A DNA stretch of 64,000 nucleotides from Phaeodactylum tricornutum CCAP 1055/1 (taxonomy: Eukaryota; Bacillariophyta; Bacillariophyceae; Surirellales; Neidiaceae), in assembly GCF_000150955.2 (NCBI RefSeq), contig NC_011670.1:1097766-1161765 (forward strand), in the 5' to 3' direction. Position numbers and translations under genes: made by a program. This document shows, in pieces, positions 1 to 9,384 of this stretch; position 1 is the first letter of the stretch, and each line of letters opens with the position of its first letter. The notes under the pieces are model-generated. The model was not told the origin of the DNA and did not search any database. It worked only from the letters and a program-made list of their open reading frames with translations.

Positions 1-359
1 GGAATATAGAAACGGACAGATCGGTAGGGAACCGTCCAAGCTCGCTATTGATATGTGGAAAACTTGACGCATTTAGTTGCGGTCAGCTTATCGCCTTGTC
101 AGAACACCGAGCAGCGGTGAAGGCGCACATTTGGGGAGTCAATCCTTTTGTTCAGGAAATTGCTGCATCTCTGAGGTCGACTCGAACTAATGATTTGAAG
201 GCAGAGCTGCAAACGTTTTTCGCTTCGGACCTAAGTAGTATTGACAGTGAAGAGGATTTTACCGAGGAACAAAACATGCACTTATCAACAAAAACAATTC
301 TGAAGCACTACGTTGCATTGATGCGCGAAAAACGAAGTGTCAAAAGCTACTCACGCTAG
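1..359 (+). CDS. GPI: glucose-6-phosphate isomerase, C-terminal end (5' part outside window)
   Basis: The frame is open from base 3 to the stop at 357-359, so this is the last ~118 residues of a gene that begins upstream. The stretch GNRPSSLLICGKLDAFSCGQ followed by LIALSEHRAAVKAHIWGVNPF matches the C-terminal domain of phosphoglucose isomerase, where GNRP, GALIALYEH and WGINSFDQ are conserved. The enzyme interconverts glucose-6-phosphate and fructose-6-phosphate. The usual signature after the Gln (GVELGK) is not kept: the position of the catalytic Lys aligns with Arg (VQEIAASLR). The tail after that point (acidic, Ser-rich) has no counterpart I recognise. Family assignment is good; compartment cannot be judged without the N-terminus. 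Confidence 0.72.
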   Translation, partial: NIETDRSVGNRPSSLLICGKLDAFSCGQLIALSEHRAAVKAHIWGVNPFVQEIAASLRSTRTNDLKAELQTFFASDLSSIDSEEDFTEEQNMHLSTKTILKHYVALMREKRSVKSYSR

Positions 360-826
360 CTAGCAACTAAAAATTGACGGACTTGAACAACTTTTGTAGT
401 TCCTATTTGTATTATGCAACTGTAAAAAGAGCATTGAAACCGGCTTGGAGTGTATGGCACACTAGTACAGTTTCTGTAGTGTTGGTACACTTTGAAAGAC
501 CACCAGACACCCCAATGCCTGATGAAAGAGTCTCCAGCGACTCTTGGATCCAACATTGTATGCCTGGCACATTGGCATAGTTTGCGTACTGCCCATGCTA
601 CTGAAAAAGACCACAAACCCACCAATGCCTGCTGAACAGTCTTTGGCGTGTCACAAATTTGTGACGCGTTTGCTACATGATTCGACTGATTCGACTGTTA
701 ACGGAACTGGTGAAGCAAATTTTTCAGTTGACAAACGTCGAGATCTGTTACGGTCTGCGAAACATCACGATGTTGCTTCCTTTGTAACAAGGAGCCGCGT
801 GTCATTCTAACTCGTACTTGTTTCTC
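360..826. repeat. intergenic DNA with a diverged tandem duplication of about 106-110 bp
   Basis: No gene is seen between the isomerase stop and the next start. Bases ~451-540 and ~557-650 look like two diverged copies of one unit: both begin TGTATG and GGCACA, share an AGTTT...GTA core and a purine-rich GAAAGACCAC/AAAAGACCAC block, and end in CCAATGCCTG (512-521 and 622-631) followed by TGAA and AGTCT. The spacing drifts from 106 to 110 bp because of small gaps. A short direct repeat GATTCGACT lies near 680-700. Similarity was judged by eye. Confidence 0.55.
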
Positions 827-3127
827 ATGAAATCTCTGTCTACTGTTCCTACTAGCTGTCACCTGTTGTTTGCCACTCAATCTGGCCGAGCGAAGGCTTG
901 TGCTCGCCGAAGCGCTCGTATCATTTCCGAAACCGTTCCAAGTCTGACCCTCTTGCAGAATCGCGTCGGAGCTACATTTGACGACGAGATCAAGGGTGAT
1001 TTGCAAACGTTCGTTAAAAGGACCAAACAAAGCAACGCATTCTTGTTATTGTTTGTTAGCACGACCGGGGATGGAGAACATACTGATACCATAAGACAAA
1101 CCTGGCAGCAATTGTAAGTGTGTATGTTTTTCTTTTCCGTTTGTTTCGTCGAGAAGCGTACTGAACACCGAGAACTCGAATCATCCCATCCATTCTGTTC
1201 TTGCAGATTGCTAAAATCACTACCTTCAGACACTTTTTATGGAATTTCTTTCGCTATTTACAGCTTAGGAGATCGAGCGTACGGTCCTCAATATTGTGCT
1301 GCAGGGCGGAAGCTGGCGGTCCGTTTGATGCAGCTTGGTGCGACTACATTTTGCCAGCCGGGATACGGAGATGATGGCACAGCAAACGGTGGTGTGATTG
1401 CTGATCTAGATGTATGGATTGATAGCATATTGTTGCCCGCAATCAAAGCTCTAGGGTTGCCAAATGAAGGTCCCCGCAGATCGCCATCCTTCATCTCTCC
1501 AGGATCAAGACGAGCGGCATACAGTGTAATTGTATCGGACGAGCGTCGTAAGGGACCTTTACTCGACGAGTGGATGGAACCAGGGTTTAGCCATGCATAC
1601 AGCGCGTTCTTCTCGCATTTGAGGCCGCTAACGGCGTATAGCTATAATGGCTCTTTACATCGGGTCGAGACGACTGGGTGTGTTAGCCGGATCTCCGAGG
1701 AACCCTTGCTAACACGTGTCGAGGACAACATTCGTTTAACAAGAAGTGAATGGGAACAGGAGACACGGCACATTCGCTTAGTCGCAGCTAGAAAAGCGAC
1801 GCAGCCCGAAACTATTGCCTACCAATGGAAGCGAAATTCGCTACCCTACCAAGCAGGTGATGTCGCTTCGGTAATACCATCCAACGATCCAGAAGAAGTG
1901 TTGAAATTCCTTCGTGCGCTTCCCCCACAAATTCACGAAAATAGTGATTGTATTTTGACCATTACCCCCAAAATGCTGAACACAGCTGAGTTTTTGGGAG
2001 TGTGCTGCCCTTTCTGGCCTAAACGTTGTACCCTATATGGTTGGCTGATCTTTTGTGCGGACATTCATGCTCTACCCGAACGCGAAGACTTGAGGGCGCT
2101 AAGTGAGTTTTGCTCCTTGGAACACGAGTTTGGGAAAGATCAGCGGGCCAAACTAATCTCGCTGAGCGATTTGTCGGGTGCAGCGCTCTACGGTGACTAT
2201 GTTTTGAGAGAAAAGCGTAGCTGGGCCGATATCCTACACGACTTTGACTCCCTCCGCGCACCAGGCTCGCAATTGACAGTCGAGGTGGTGCTAGGTCTAT
2301 TGTCACCAATACAATGTCGGGAATTTAGTATCGCCAGCTCACCATCGTATGAAATGATGAAGATGACTTGTGAAGCTTCCGACAAACCGAATGCGAATGG
2401 CTTCGCTATAGAGCTGTGTGTAGCTAAGGTAGAGGGAACTACACCCCTCGGGAGAGCCTATCATGGCCTCTGTTCTAGCTATCTTTCACGTCTTAATGAT
2501 CGGAGAGGGGAATCACCATCAGAAGTTCGAATGTGGATACGTCCAGGGACGTTTTCGGGTTTGCCTTTAGAACTTTCTAGCGAATCGCAGTCAAACAAAC
2601 GTCTGGACGTACCGACACTTTTTATTGGAGCCGGTACTGGTATTGCCCCGCTGCGAGGGCTGATTTATGAACGGGAAGCGATGTTTAATCTCGTGAACGG
2701 GCTGGAAAATGGAAGTATGAGTAACGACATCAACAACATTGATGAGAATGGTCTACAGTGTGACAATGTTTTGTGTTTCGGATGCAGGAAGAAAGACTCC
2801 GACTTCTACTACGAGCACGAGTGGCAAAAACTCTCCCAAACCGGTCGTCTAGGCATGTTGACAGCTTTCAGTCGCGATCAGTGGCACAAGATTTACGTGC
2901 AACAAGTCTTGGAAAAGGCCGACGCGGAGGAAACGTTCTTGACCAATCATTTACTGCATCGCAATGGGGCAATCTACATCGCAGGTGGGCCGAACATGGC
3001 ACGCAGGGTCAAGCAGTTAATTGTGGAATCTCTTGCTAGAGCCTGTGGAGATGATCAGAAAGCAGCTCTGAGAATACTAAATCAAATTCAGCTGGCAGGG
3101 CGTTTTAGCATCGAAGCGTGGAGCTAA
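827..3127 (+). CDS. TAH18: NADPH-dependent diflavin oxidoreductase (NDOR1/TAH18-like)
   Basis: Two exons, 827-1113 and 1207-3127, with a GT-AG intron of 93 nt; together 735 aa. ATG 827 is the first in-frame ATG and sits just before the flavodoxin fold. Domain order: FMN-binding flavodoxin (HLLFATQSGRA, FVSTTGDGEHTD, YSLGDRAY; residues ~5-165), FAD-binding reductase domain (REFSIASSPS near 466), and NADP(H) domain (IGAGTGIAPLRG near 570, CFGCRKKDSDFYYE near 619), ending in a C-terminal aromatic residue (EAWS) as in cytochrome P450 reductase relatives. The length and the LGD...GDDGTANG spacing fit NDOR1/Tah18, which passes electrons from NADPH to the Fe-S protein Dre2/CIAPIN1 in cytosolic iron-sulfur assembly. 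A P450 reductase is less likely because no N-terminal membrane anchor is present. The neighbouring kinase-like gene is convergent. Confidence 0.88.
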
Positions 3128-3388
3128 GTAAGGAAAATCATTGTGCATCAGACCAATGATTGAAAGTCTCAATGGAGATGACTGCAGTTTTGTGTATAGA
3201 CTTTTGCAGCTACTTTGCTGTACCCCATTCTTTCCTTGTCGACGACAACCTAACTCATAGACAAAAGAAAATAAATAAGAATAAGATTGTGATATAACGA
3301 CTTGATATCCCCCATTTCAACCACGATAATTATGCAGTATAAAGCATTGATATGAGCGGGTTGGGGGAAATTGGTCAAAGAGCAAGGC

Positions 3389-4396
3389 TTATTTTTTCCT
3401 CTCTAGAAATTTATGTTGCAATATCTGTTCTAATGTTGGTCGTTCTACAGGATCAATTTGCAGACACCAAGCAATCAGATCTTTGAGATCATTGTTAATT
3501 GGCTGCTGGGACAGATCAATCTGTTTTGTATTTCGTAACTGGGCTGCAATGACCGCCATATTGTCTTCACAACCAAAATAGTGCTGACCAGTCGCTATCT
3601 CATACAGCACCATTCCCAAAGACCAAACATCAAAATGGTACTCCATTTCGACGAAAGGCTCTCGGCCACACAAAAAAGCAAGAGCGAATTCCGGTGGGCA
3701 GGCTTCGGCCGAAAAGTCAATGGGGTTGTCTCGATGCCGAACGGCAGATTCCAAGTCAATGCCTTTAATCGTGCGGCCATCGTTCTTTACAACAAAATTT
3801 TCAGCCTTTGCTTCCGTCCACACCATCTTCTTCTCATGTACAGCACCCACACATCTAGCGGCCATTCGAACAGTCTCACGGAGCTCGTCACCATCGAGTG
3901 GTCCGTGCGTTTTCAAAAAGCTACGCAAATCTTCCGAACCGCTTTCCATCACTAAAGCGCTCTTGTCTTGAAAATGCTGTCCGTTTGTTTCGGCACGTGG
4001 CAAAAAATCCAAAATTCTAACAAAAAGTCCTTCCGTATCGTCTAGTTTAATGTAGTTGTCGTTTTCTCTTTCAAGTGCTTCCGAATTGGACGAAATCTTC
4101 ATTGTCACGGGTTTACCGATCGGCTGTCCTACGGCATTAAGCCGCAAAGCTTCACATATTTTCGACTTTCCGGAAGTACTTTCTCTGAGCTTGTCGGTCA
4201 AGGCATACTTGTTTCCCACTATCAATTTATTCATCGTACTATCAGGCGGCACAATACCGTATATTTGTTGGTCAAGCGATATTTTCGTTCGCTGAACGAA
4301 GGTACGAATGCTCGGATGCTTGCAGGTCGGAAAACTCAAGGCGCTTTTATAGCTGGTTGCTTGAAGGAGCAAAATGCATGCCAGATGCTTCATCAT
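3389..4396 (-). CDS. kinase-like protein with signal peptide, possibly plastid-targeted, atypical catalytic loop
   Basis: A 335-residue protein from ATG 4396 (the frame is open further up, but without an earlier ATG). Residues 1-20 form a short signal peptide (MMKHLACILLLQ...) ending in SALSFP with Phe at about +1, then a basic stretch; this resembles diatom plastid bipartite presequences. The protein kinase fold is recognisable: VAIK-like Lys100 (GKPVTMK), C-lobe FDVWSLGMVLYEIATG, and CPPEFA in place of APE. The catalytic loop is unusual: HRDxKxxN is WTEAKAEN (residues 193-200), so the base Asp is Glu195 while Lys197 and Asn200 remain. DFG is DLE (Asp214). The glycine-rich loop is poorly conserved. 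It may be a pseudokinase or a weak kinase; targeting is inferred from the N-terminus only. Confidence 0.75.
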   Translation of the reverse strand: MMKHLACILLLQATSYKSALSFPTCKHPSIRTFVQRTKISLDQQIYGIVPPDSTMNKLIVGNKYALTDKLRESTSGKSKICEALRLNAVGQPIGKPVTMKISSNSEALERENDNYIKLDDTEGLFVRILDFLPRAETNGQHFQDKSALVMESGSEDLRSFLKTHGPLDGDELRETVRMAARCVGAVHEKKMVWTEAKAENFVVKNDGRTIKGIDLESAVRHRDNPIDFSAEACPPEFALAFLCGREPFVEMEYHFDVWSLGMVLYEIATGQHYFGCEDNMAVIAAQLRNTKQIDLSQQPINNDLKDLIAWCLQIDPVERPTLEQILQHKFLERKK

Positions 4397-4882
4397 CTTC
4401 ACAAATTGCAAGTCTCGACGTGAAGTGGACCGAATTTTTTGACACACAACATTGGAAACTCACGGTCAGCCAAGAAGACTCGAGAAATCTCCAAATTGTG
4501 AGATTCGAATAGAAGGGCGAATCAGAATACCCTGCGCGGAACCCTGCTAACATGCAATTGGGTATCGACTTGATAGTGAACCGACACGTCATATTGACCT
4601 GGGTAGTATTTGAATACCGTTTAGACAGCCATTGGGACACTCGCTATTTTGATCCCTGTTTTAAGTATTGAATTTACAAAATTGTACATTTTTGAAAGTA
4701 CATTGCTTCTCCGAAATATAAAAGGGAAAGGACAAAACACATACTGAAACGTTGCCAGTAATCACGTTTCTGACAGAGACGGTGACGATGACAAATGCAA
4801 AGCCGTTTGCTGCCACTTACTATCAAATGAGCCTCGAAATCACATCAAACAAAAGTGCTTGACAACCAAATAGGGCAGGCGC
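4397..4882. other. intergenic, divergent upstream region
   Basis: This stretch separates the 5' ends of the kinase-like gene and the plastid orphan and should hold both promoters. A minus-strand ORF of 97 codons overlaps the kinase start but has no recognisable domain. I see no RNA gene or repeat. Confidence 0.5.
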
Positions 4883-5791
4883 ATGAAGCCCACGAATAGA
4901 ACTCCGGGACTCCAAACTATTCCACGTGACGAAAAGACTGTCACCGCAACTCGAGTACAGTTTTGTCGATATGTGATGGGTCATCATGTTTGTCTGCTAC
5001 TCCTGCTATACATCTCATGTTTGTGCCGAGATCGACTTACCTGTGTCGCGTTTACACCAGGAACCTACTTCAGCAAACTTCAGTCCAGTGGCTGCCGGCA
5101 ACTGTCGATAAGACGCCATTGTTTACTTGTTGATATGCAAACGAGCCGAGGGGCTTCTTCTGGAAACCAGAACGAAAAGGACCACGGGAATTGGTTGGAG
5201 CGAGCACACCAACTGCGCCGTGAAGCTCAAGATTTAGAGAGCCAATTGCGACCATCAGGAGAAGCTGTTCAGCGGCCGCCCATTCGCACTAAGTCCGTTC
5301 AGTATACAACATTGGCCGCCTCCTATTGGACTTTTACCTATCGCTTCACTTCCGTTCCATTGTCTGCGGACGACGATTCTGGTCCGCCGCCCGACAGTTT
5401 TGGCGGAAAAATGACGCTGCATTTTCGATCTGACGGCTTCACGGAGCTTATATCTCACGAAGGCTTGTCAGGTAAACCGCTAGAAATAATTAAAGTCTGG
5501 GGCTGGGACTTGGAAACATCCAGCGAAGATGAAGAGGAATATTTGCTGTTTTCTGTTGACACAGTTCTTCCGAGTCCTGGCTTGGAACAGCGCTTTTACT
5601 TCCAAGCTCGACAGGACCTGAATAATGATGGTACGATCAAGTTGACAGAAGGAACAGTAACGATGAAACAAGACGTAGCTTCAGCATCATCAAACGGCTT
5701 TTGGGGATTCATGTCTCCCAAAGGCATATTGGCTGAATTTCGCTACGTTGGCAACTTTGTCGCCAAGCCCAGCCCGAATTCGAGCTCGTAG
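4883..5791 (+). CDS. plastid-targeted protein of unknown function
   Basis: Single exon, 302 codons from the first ATG (4883) or 271 from ATG 4976. The second start is favoured because it begins directly with a hydrophobic signal peptide (MGHHVCLLLLLYISCLC...) followed by CVAFTP, an ASAFAP-like motif, and a Ser/Arg-rich transit segment. A short helical stretch WLERAHQLRREAQDLE follows, then a beta-rich region with many acidic and aromatic residues (YWTFTYRF, MTLHFRSDGF, RFYFQARQDL) ending near GILAEFRYVGNFV. I do not recognise the family. The fold looks like a small lipocalin-like or beta-barrel domain preceded by a coiled coil, but that is a guess from composition. Confidence 0.75.
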   Translation: MKPTNRTPGLQTIPRDEKTVTATRVQFCRYVMGHHVCLLLLLYISCLCRDRLTCVAFTPGTYFSKLQSSGCRQLSIRRHCLLVDMQTSRGASSGNQNEKDHGNWLERAHQLRREAQDLESQLRPSGEAVQRPPIRTKSVQYTTLAASYWTFTYRFTSVPLSADDDSGPPPDSFGGKMTLHFRSDGFTELISHEGLSGKPLEIIKVWGWDLETSSEDEEEYLLFSVDTVLPSPGLEQRFYFQARQDLNNDGTIKLTEGTVTMKQDVASASSNGFWGFMSPKGILAEFRYVGNFVAKPSPNSSS

Positions 5792-5856
5792 AGAATCCCA
5801 AACATATCTATCTATAAGGTACACTTAGGTCCTTTCGATTCAGAACTATCTTATTG

Positions 5857-6615
5857 TTAATTTGGGTGTTTCATGAAGTCCACAAGTTCCACAAAGCCTG
5901 GTGGCAAGACGACATCAGCCCCCCGCTCTTTCATGATGACACTCAGCTTTGCCGAAGAATGGTGTTTCCCTTTGGCTTCCTGCATTTCGGCCGCTTCTGG
6001 GGTGGTAACTCCCACGCCAGTGATTCCCGCTGAAATTGCTGCTTGAATATCATCTGGAGTATCACCCACAAGAATCACAGACTTGGTGGGCTCTACGCCA
6101 AGAAGTTCACAGCAACGACGAACAGGGTAAGGATCAGGTTTACTTGGGCCATCTTCCATACAGTAGTGCGCGTCAAAGAGATCTTCAAGGTTAAAATTTT
6201 TCAAAAACGTCATGCAATCTTTTCGGGGCCGACCAGTCACAATACCCATGCCTGGCGTGGACCGTTTACGTAATTTTTCTAACGTTTCTCGGGCCGGAAT
6301 GAGCGTCTCCAACTTGTACAATCCTTCTTTCGTCGTCGTTCCTTGATATAAATCCTCAAAAGTGGCAGTAACTTGTTCCAAAGAAATGTCGTTTCGACCT
6401 TCCGGATCATCCCGAATCAGGTTATACGAGAGCTGCCAGTCGTCGTTGGCGTTACCCCTAGCTTTCCAATCTGTAATCGTCTCGAAGGACACGGAGTTTG
6501 CTCCGTAGTGGTGACAAGTAGCCAATATGGCACTACGGTAGGATCTGGAAACTTCGGCAAGGACGCCATCCATATCCAGCAGCACGGTTTGATATTTAGG
6601 TTCGACTGCAGTCAT
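5857..6615 (-). CDS. HAD-superfamily hydrolase (subfamily IA)
   Basis: A 252-residue single-exon gene starting at ATG 6615. All four HAD motifs are visible: motif I LLDMDGVL (nucleophile and acid/base Asp, residues ~13-20), motif II IVTGR, motif III GPSKPDPYPV (Lys), and motif IV VGDTPDDIQAA. The helical cap sits between motifs I and II, as in subfamily IA phosphatases such as phosphoglycolate phosphatase-like enzymes. The TGRPRKD variant after motif II recalls the HAD-IA hypothetical group in which some members are linked to histidine biosynthesis proteins. The substrate cannot be told from sequence. No targeting peptide is evident, so a cytosolic enzyme is likely. It converges on the plastid orphan, 65 bp apart. 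Confidence 0.85.
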   Translation of the reverse strand: MTAVEPKYQTVLLDMDGVLAEVSRSYRSAILATCHHYGANSVSFETITDWKARGNANDDWQLSYNLIRDDPEGRNDISLEQVTATFEDLYQGTTTKEGLYKLETLIPARETLEKLRKRSTPGMGIVTGRPRKDCMTFLKNFNLEDLFDAHYCMEDGPSKPDPYPVRRCCELLGVEPTKSVILVGDTPDDIQAAISAGITGVGVTTPEAAEMQEAKGKHHSSAKLSVIMKERGADVVLPPGFVELVDFMKHPN

Positions 6616-7221
6616 CTTACGTTTGGCAATTTTTGTCCTGATTGACAGCGTGTTTGACTGCTAACAGAAAAAACCATAACAATCAAAATGTTGAACGATC
6701 ATGGGGGCGAGGTACGGTTGCGCCTGATTTTCAAGGTTCATTCTCCCATTTGTCGTGGCAGCTCGACACGTCAGCTGGACGCTGGAAGGACAGACTGACC
6801 GTGACAAACAAGTCACCTAAGAAATCAACAAGTTACCGAGAAGAGTTGACAGAATTCTATTACCGCAAGCAGGGAACGCTTACGCTGCTTACGTTAACGA
6901 TCGGAATGTTAGGTTGCAGCTGCGCTTGAAAAAAAAACGCAATGTATGTCCGCGTGTTTTGCATCATCTGTCAGTGTCAAATCCTTTTTCTTTTTTTAAA
7001 AATCTTACAGCTAGCCACTCTGCTCATGGAAGGAGCCTCAATTCTTCTCGAGCAAGGAGGAATCTCGTCATTGGAAGGTGGGTTTACCTCCTCTCTACTA
7101 GAGAGATCCCCTTTCAATTAAAAAAAATCCTAAAGAAGGTGATCTAACATATCTTATGTATATAATCATATGTATGTATATATATGTCACCGCTCCTACG
7201 CGGGAACCGGCTTGCTTCGGC
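6616..7221. other. intergenic: HAD gene promoter and K+ channel 3' region
   Basis: About 600 bp with no recognisable gene. Two overlapping plus-strand ORFs (95 and 77 codons) show no domain and low-complexity composition. Near 7145-7190 there is an AT-rich TATA/TATG run. Nothing else structured is seen. Confidence 0.5.
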
Positions 7222-8709
7222 TTACTCGTCGAAAATCAGCGTCTCGCCTCCACCTCCGTTTTGTTCCCGTACGTCATTGATTAAATCCGTATCAACACCG
7301 AGGGAGCCATCCCCATCACGATAGAGAATATTCACAAACTGATAGCCAATATTTATATCCACAAAGTCGTAAATCTTTTGAGCGTAAACATCCGACGCTG
7401 AGACGTTCGAAACACCGTTCAATGAGACTAAAACTTGGTTGAATTGAAGAGATTCTCGAACATCGTCACAGTTGTTGAGACGCGATGGCCAGGAACCACC
7501 GTGTCGACGAATCTGTCGACGCAGTCGGGGTTTCAATAGGGGGGAATGCTCGTCAAGGACGTGGCGTGCCAACCAGACTCGCTTAAAAAACGGGTGGTCC
7601 GAGGCTTCGATCACCATCTTGGAAAATATCTGCTTACTAACAAGCCTTGCCGACGGGTCTTCATCCAATGCTTGCTGATCACGGCGATGATAACGACCCA
7701 AAAAATTTCGACTGATAACAGATGTCAACAAATCGAATCTCGTCGATTCTGCTATGCTACTTGTGTCACTCGCAGTTTCACCTGAAATGCTTTGGGCGGC
7801 CGAATTCCGGTCATTTTCAAAAGACTCCTGTAAGGAGGGATCGGCATCACTCGCATCGACATTGGCAACGACATTCAGGGTTGCGTCCATGATTTCGCCA
7901 CCAACTTCATTGTAGAGTCGATTGATGATTCGAAATTCCAACACCGGACAGGGCTCTTTCTCTTCGTCGTCCGAAGATTCGTCGTGCCCGTGATTGGGAT
8001 CAAAATCGTTGTTTCGCCGTACCCCAGGACCAAACCGAATAACAATCGGATCACTAAAGATCACTTGTGCGTGTGACTGAATACGCAATACTTTGCCAAA
8101 CAAAATTGCGCCACAAAAGCCAGAGTATAACACCCCCAACAAAGCTTCGAGCGAGCATATAAAATTGATAAAGAAACAATGGGTTGGGCTCGAGTTTTGG
8201 TAGCTCAAAGCTGGCGCCGTCGAACCATATCCGACGGTCGAAAAAGTTGTCCACGACAAGGCGAAGGCATCAGCAAAGGCTGCGTCTGTGGACGCAAAGA
8301 GCTCTCCGCCAATTCGTACACATTCCTCATCAATTCTACCGGCCATGGTTATGAACCCCGCAAATAGAATCACGAGAGCAAAAAACATTACACACATGAC
8401 CACGAACAAGAATAGAAAATTGACACGGAACATCCAATGCAAATACATCGCAAGTTTTTGGTTGGGGTTTATGCCAATGGCGAGACCAGTCGAACGGCGG
8501 GGTGAGCCAATTCTTCCGTTGCACGTCGTGATTTTCCAAAACAGAGACTGTTGAGGGCTTCGTCGGGTGGCTTCTAGACGATACTGCTTCGTTTGTTGAT
8601 GTTGGTTCGATGCTTCCACGTCCTCCGACTGTTCTTCGCTCTTAGAAAAAACGTTTAAAAATTTGGTTTTCAGACGTTGCCCCCATGGCATGGCGGTGCC
8701 TTCATCCAT
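7222..8709 (-). CDS. inward-rectifier-type (Kir) potassium channel
   Basis: Single exon, 495 aa from ATG 8709. After a ~85-residue N-terminal cytosolic region come TM1 (NFLFLFVVMCVMFFALVIL), a pore loop with the K+ selectivity filter TVGYGS (WTTFSTVGYGS) and TM2 (SLEALLGVLYSGFCGAILFG). It continues into the Kir signature region (FGKVLRIQSHAQVIFSD, IRFG, LEFRIINRLYNEVGG) and a long cytosolic domain. This two-TM plan with a large C-terminal domain is the Kir family and passes K+ across a membrane as a tetramer. The cytosolic domain holds two acidic, Ser-rich inserts (around DESSDDEEKE and the Ser/Thr-rich block before RFDLLTSV) that lengthen it beyond typical animal Kir channels. The membrane it occupies cannot be told; no plastid signal is present. 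Confidence 0.9.
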   Translation of the reverse strand: MDEGTAMPWGQRLKTKFLNVFSKSEEQSEDVEASNQHQQTKQYRLEATRRSPQQSLFWKITTCNGRIGSPRRSTGLAIGINPNQKLAMYLHWMFRVNFLFLFVVMCVMFFALVILFAGFITMAGRIDEECVRIGGELFASTDAAFADAFALSWTTFSTVGYGSTAPALSYQNSSPTHCFFINFICSLEALLGVLYSGFCGAILFGKVLRIQSHAQVIFSDPIVIRFGPGVRRNNDFDPNHGHDESSDDEEKEPCPVLEFRIINRLYNEVGGEIMDATLNVVANVDASDADPSLQESFENDRNSAAQSISGETASDTSSIAESTRFDLLTSVISRNFLGRYHRRDQQALDEDPSARLVSKQIFSKMVIEASDHPFFKRVWLARHVLDEHSPLLKPRLRRQIRRHGGSWPSRLNNCDDVRESLQFNQVLVSLNGVSNVSASDVYAQKIYDFVDINIGYQFVNILYRDGDGSLGVDTDLINDVREQNGGGGETLIFDE

Positions 8710-9384
8710 ACGCCGAAGCTACATGTCACAAAGAAGAATCAGCAAGTAGAATGAGTAACTGAAAAAGGAACATTTCCGCGGCCGTTCGACTTGTTCAACT
8801 TAACCTACATGAACACATTGCGCTCGAGATATTTGGTTTATAATGGGCTGACCGCCTTTTATATTTGACGTCATAGTTCCCGGCTCGATCTTCGGGTTTC
8901 CCACGAAGGAATCGTAGAATACAACCGCGAACGATGTCTATGCGGAGCAAAAGGAAGGAGTAGCCTAAGGTTGTAAAGGGGACAGAAACAGCAAAACGTT
9001 GGTTCACAGTCAAACGTTTCATGCCGGGTCGCGGTTCATTTTGGTGTGTGTTTTGGAATGCGCGAGGTTGCAAACTGTGTACGTTTATAATTTAAATACC
9101 TTTTCAAATTATAGATATTTTGACATTTCCTAACGTTAGTAAGTATTGCTCCGGTCTGCTTCCAACTGTAAACTCACCCTGACAGTGAGTGAGTCTCTAT
9201 TTTCTTCGCATTTTGGAGAACTCAGGCCGGACAAAATCGTTCACTTCTTGTATAAACGGGCATCTTTATCTTACCGCTGCATTTTCCTTCGTACAAAGAG
9301 TTAAGAGTCCAATTCTAATTTTTTTCTTGCCAGACAGCTAGTCCCAACAAGGAGACAGGAGGGGCTACACATACCACAGACACG
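8710..9384. other. intergenic, divergent upstream region of Kir and DGAT1
   Basis: About 675 bp between two divergent genes, expected to hold both promoters. A 92-codon minus-strand ORF (8795-9073) has no domain. No RNA gene or repeat is seen. Confidence 0.5.

Noticed and set aside
4347-4640. 97-codon minus-strand ORF across the kinase start
   Set aside because: No domain, overlaps the presequence in another frame, likely 5' UTR or promoter.
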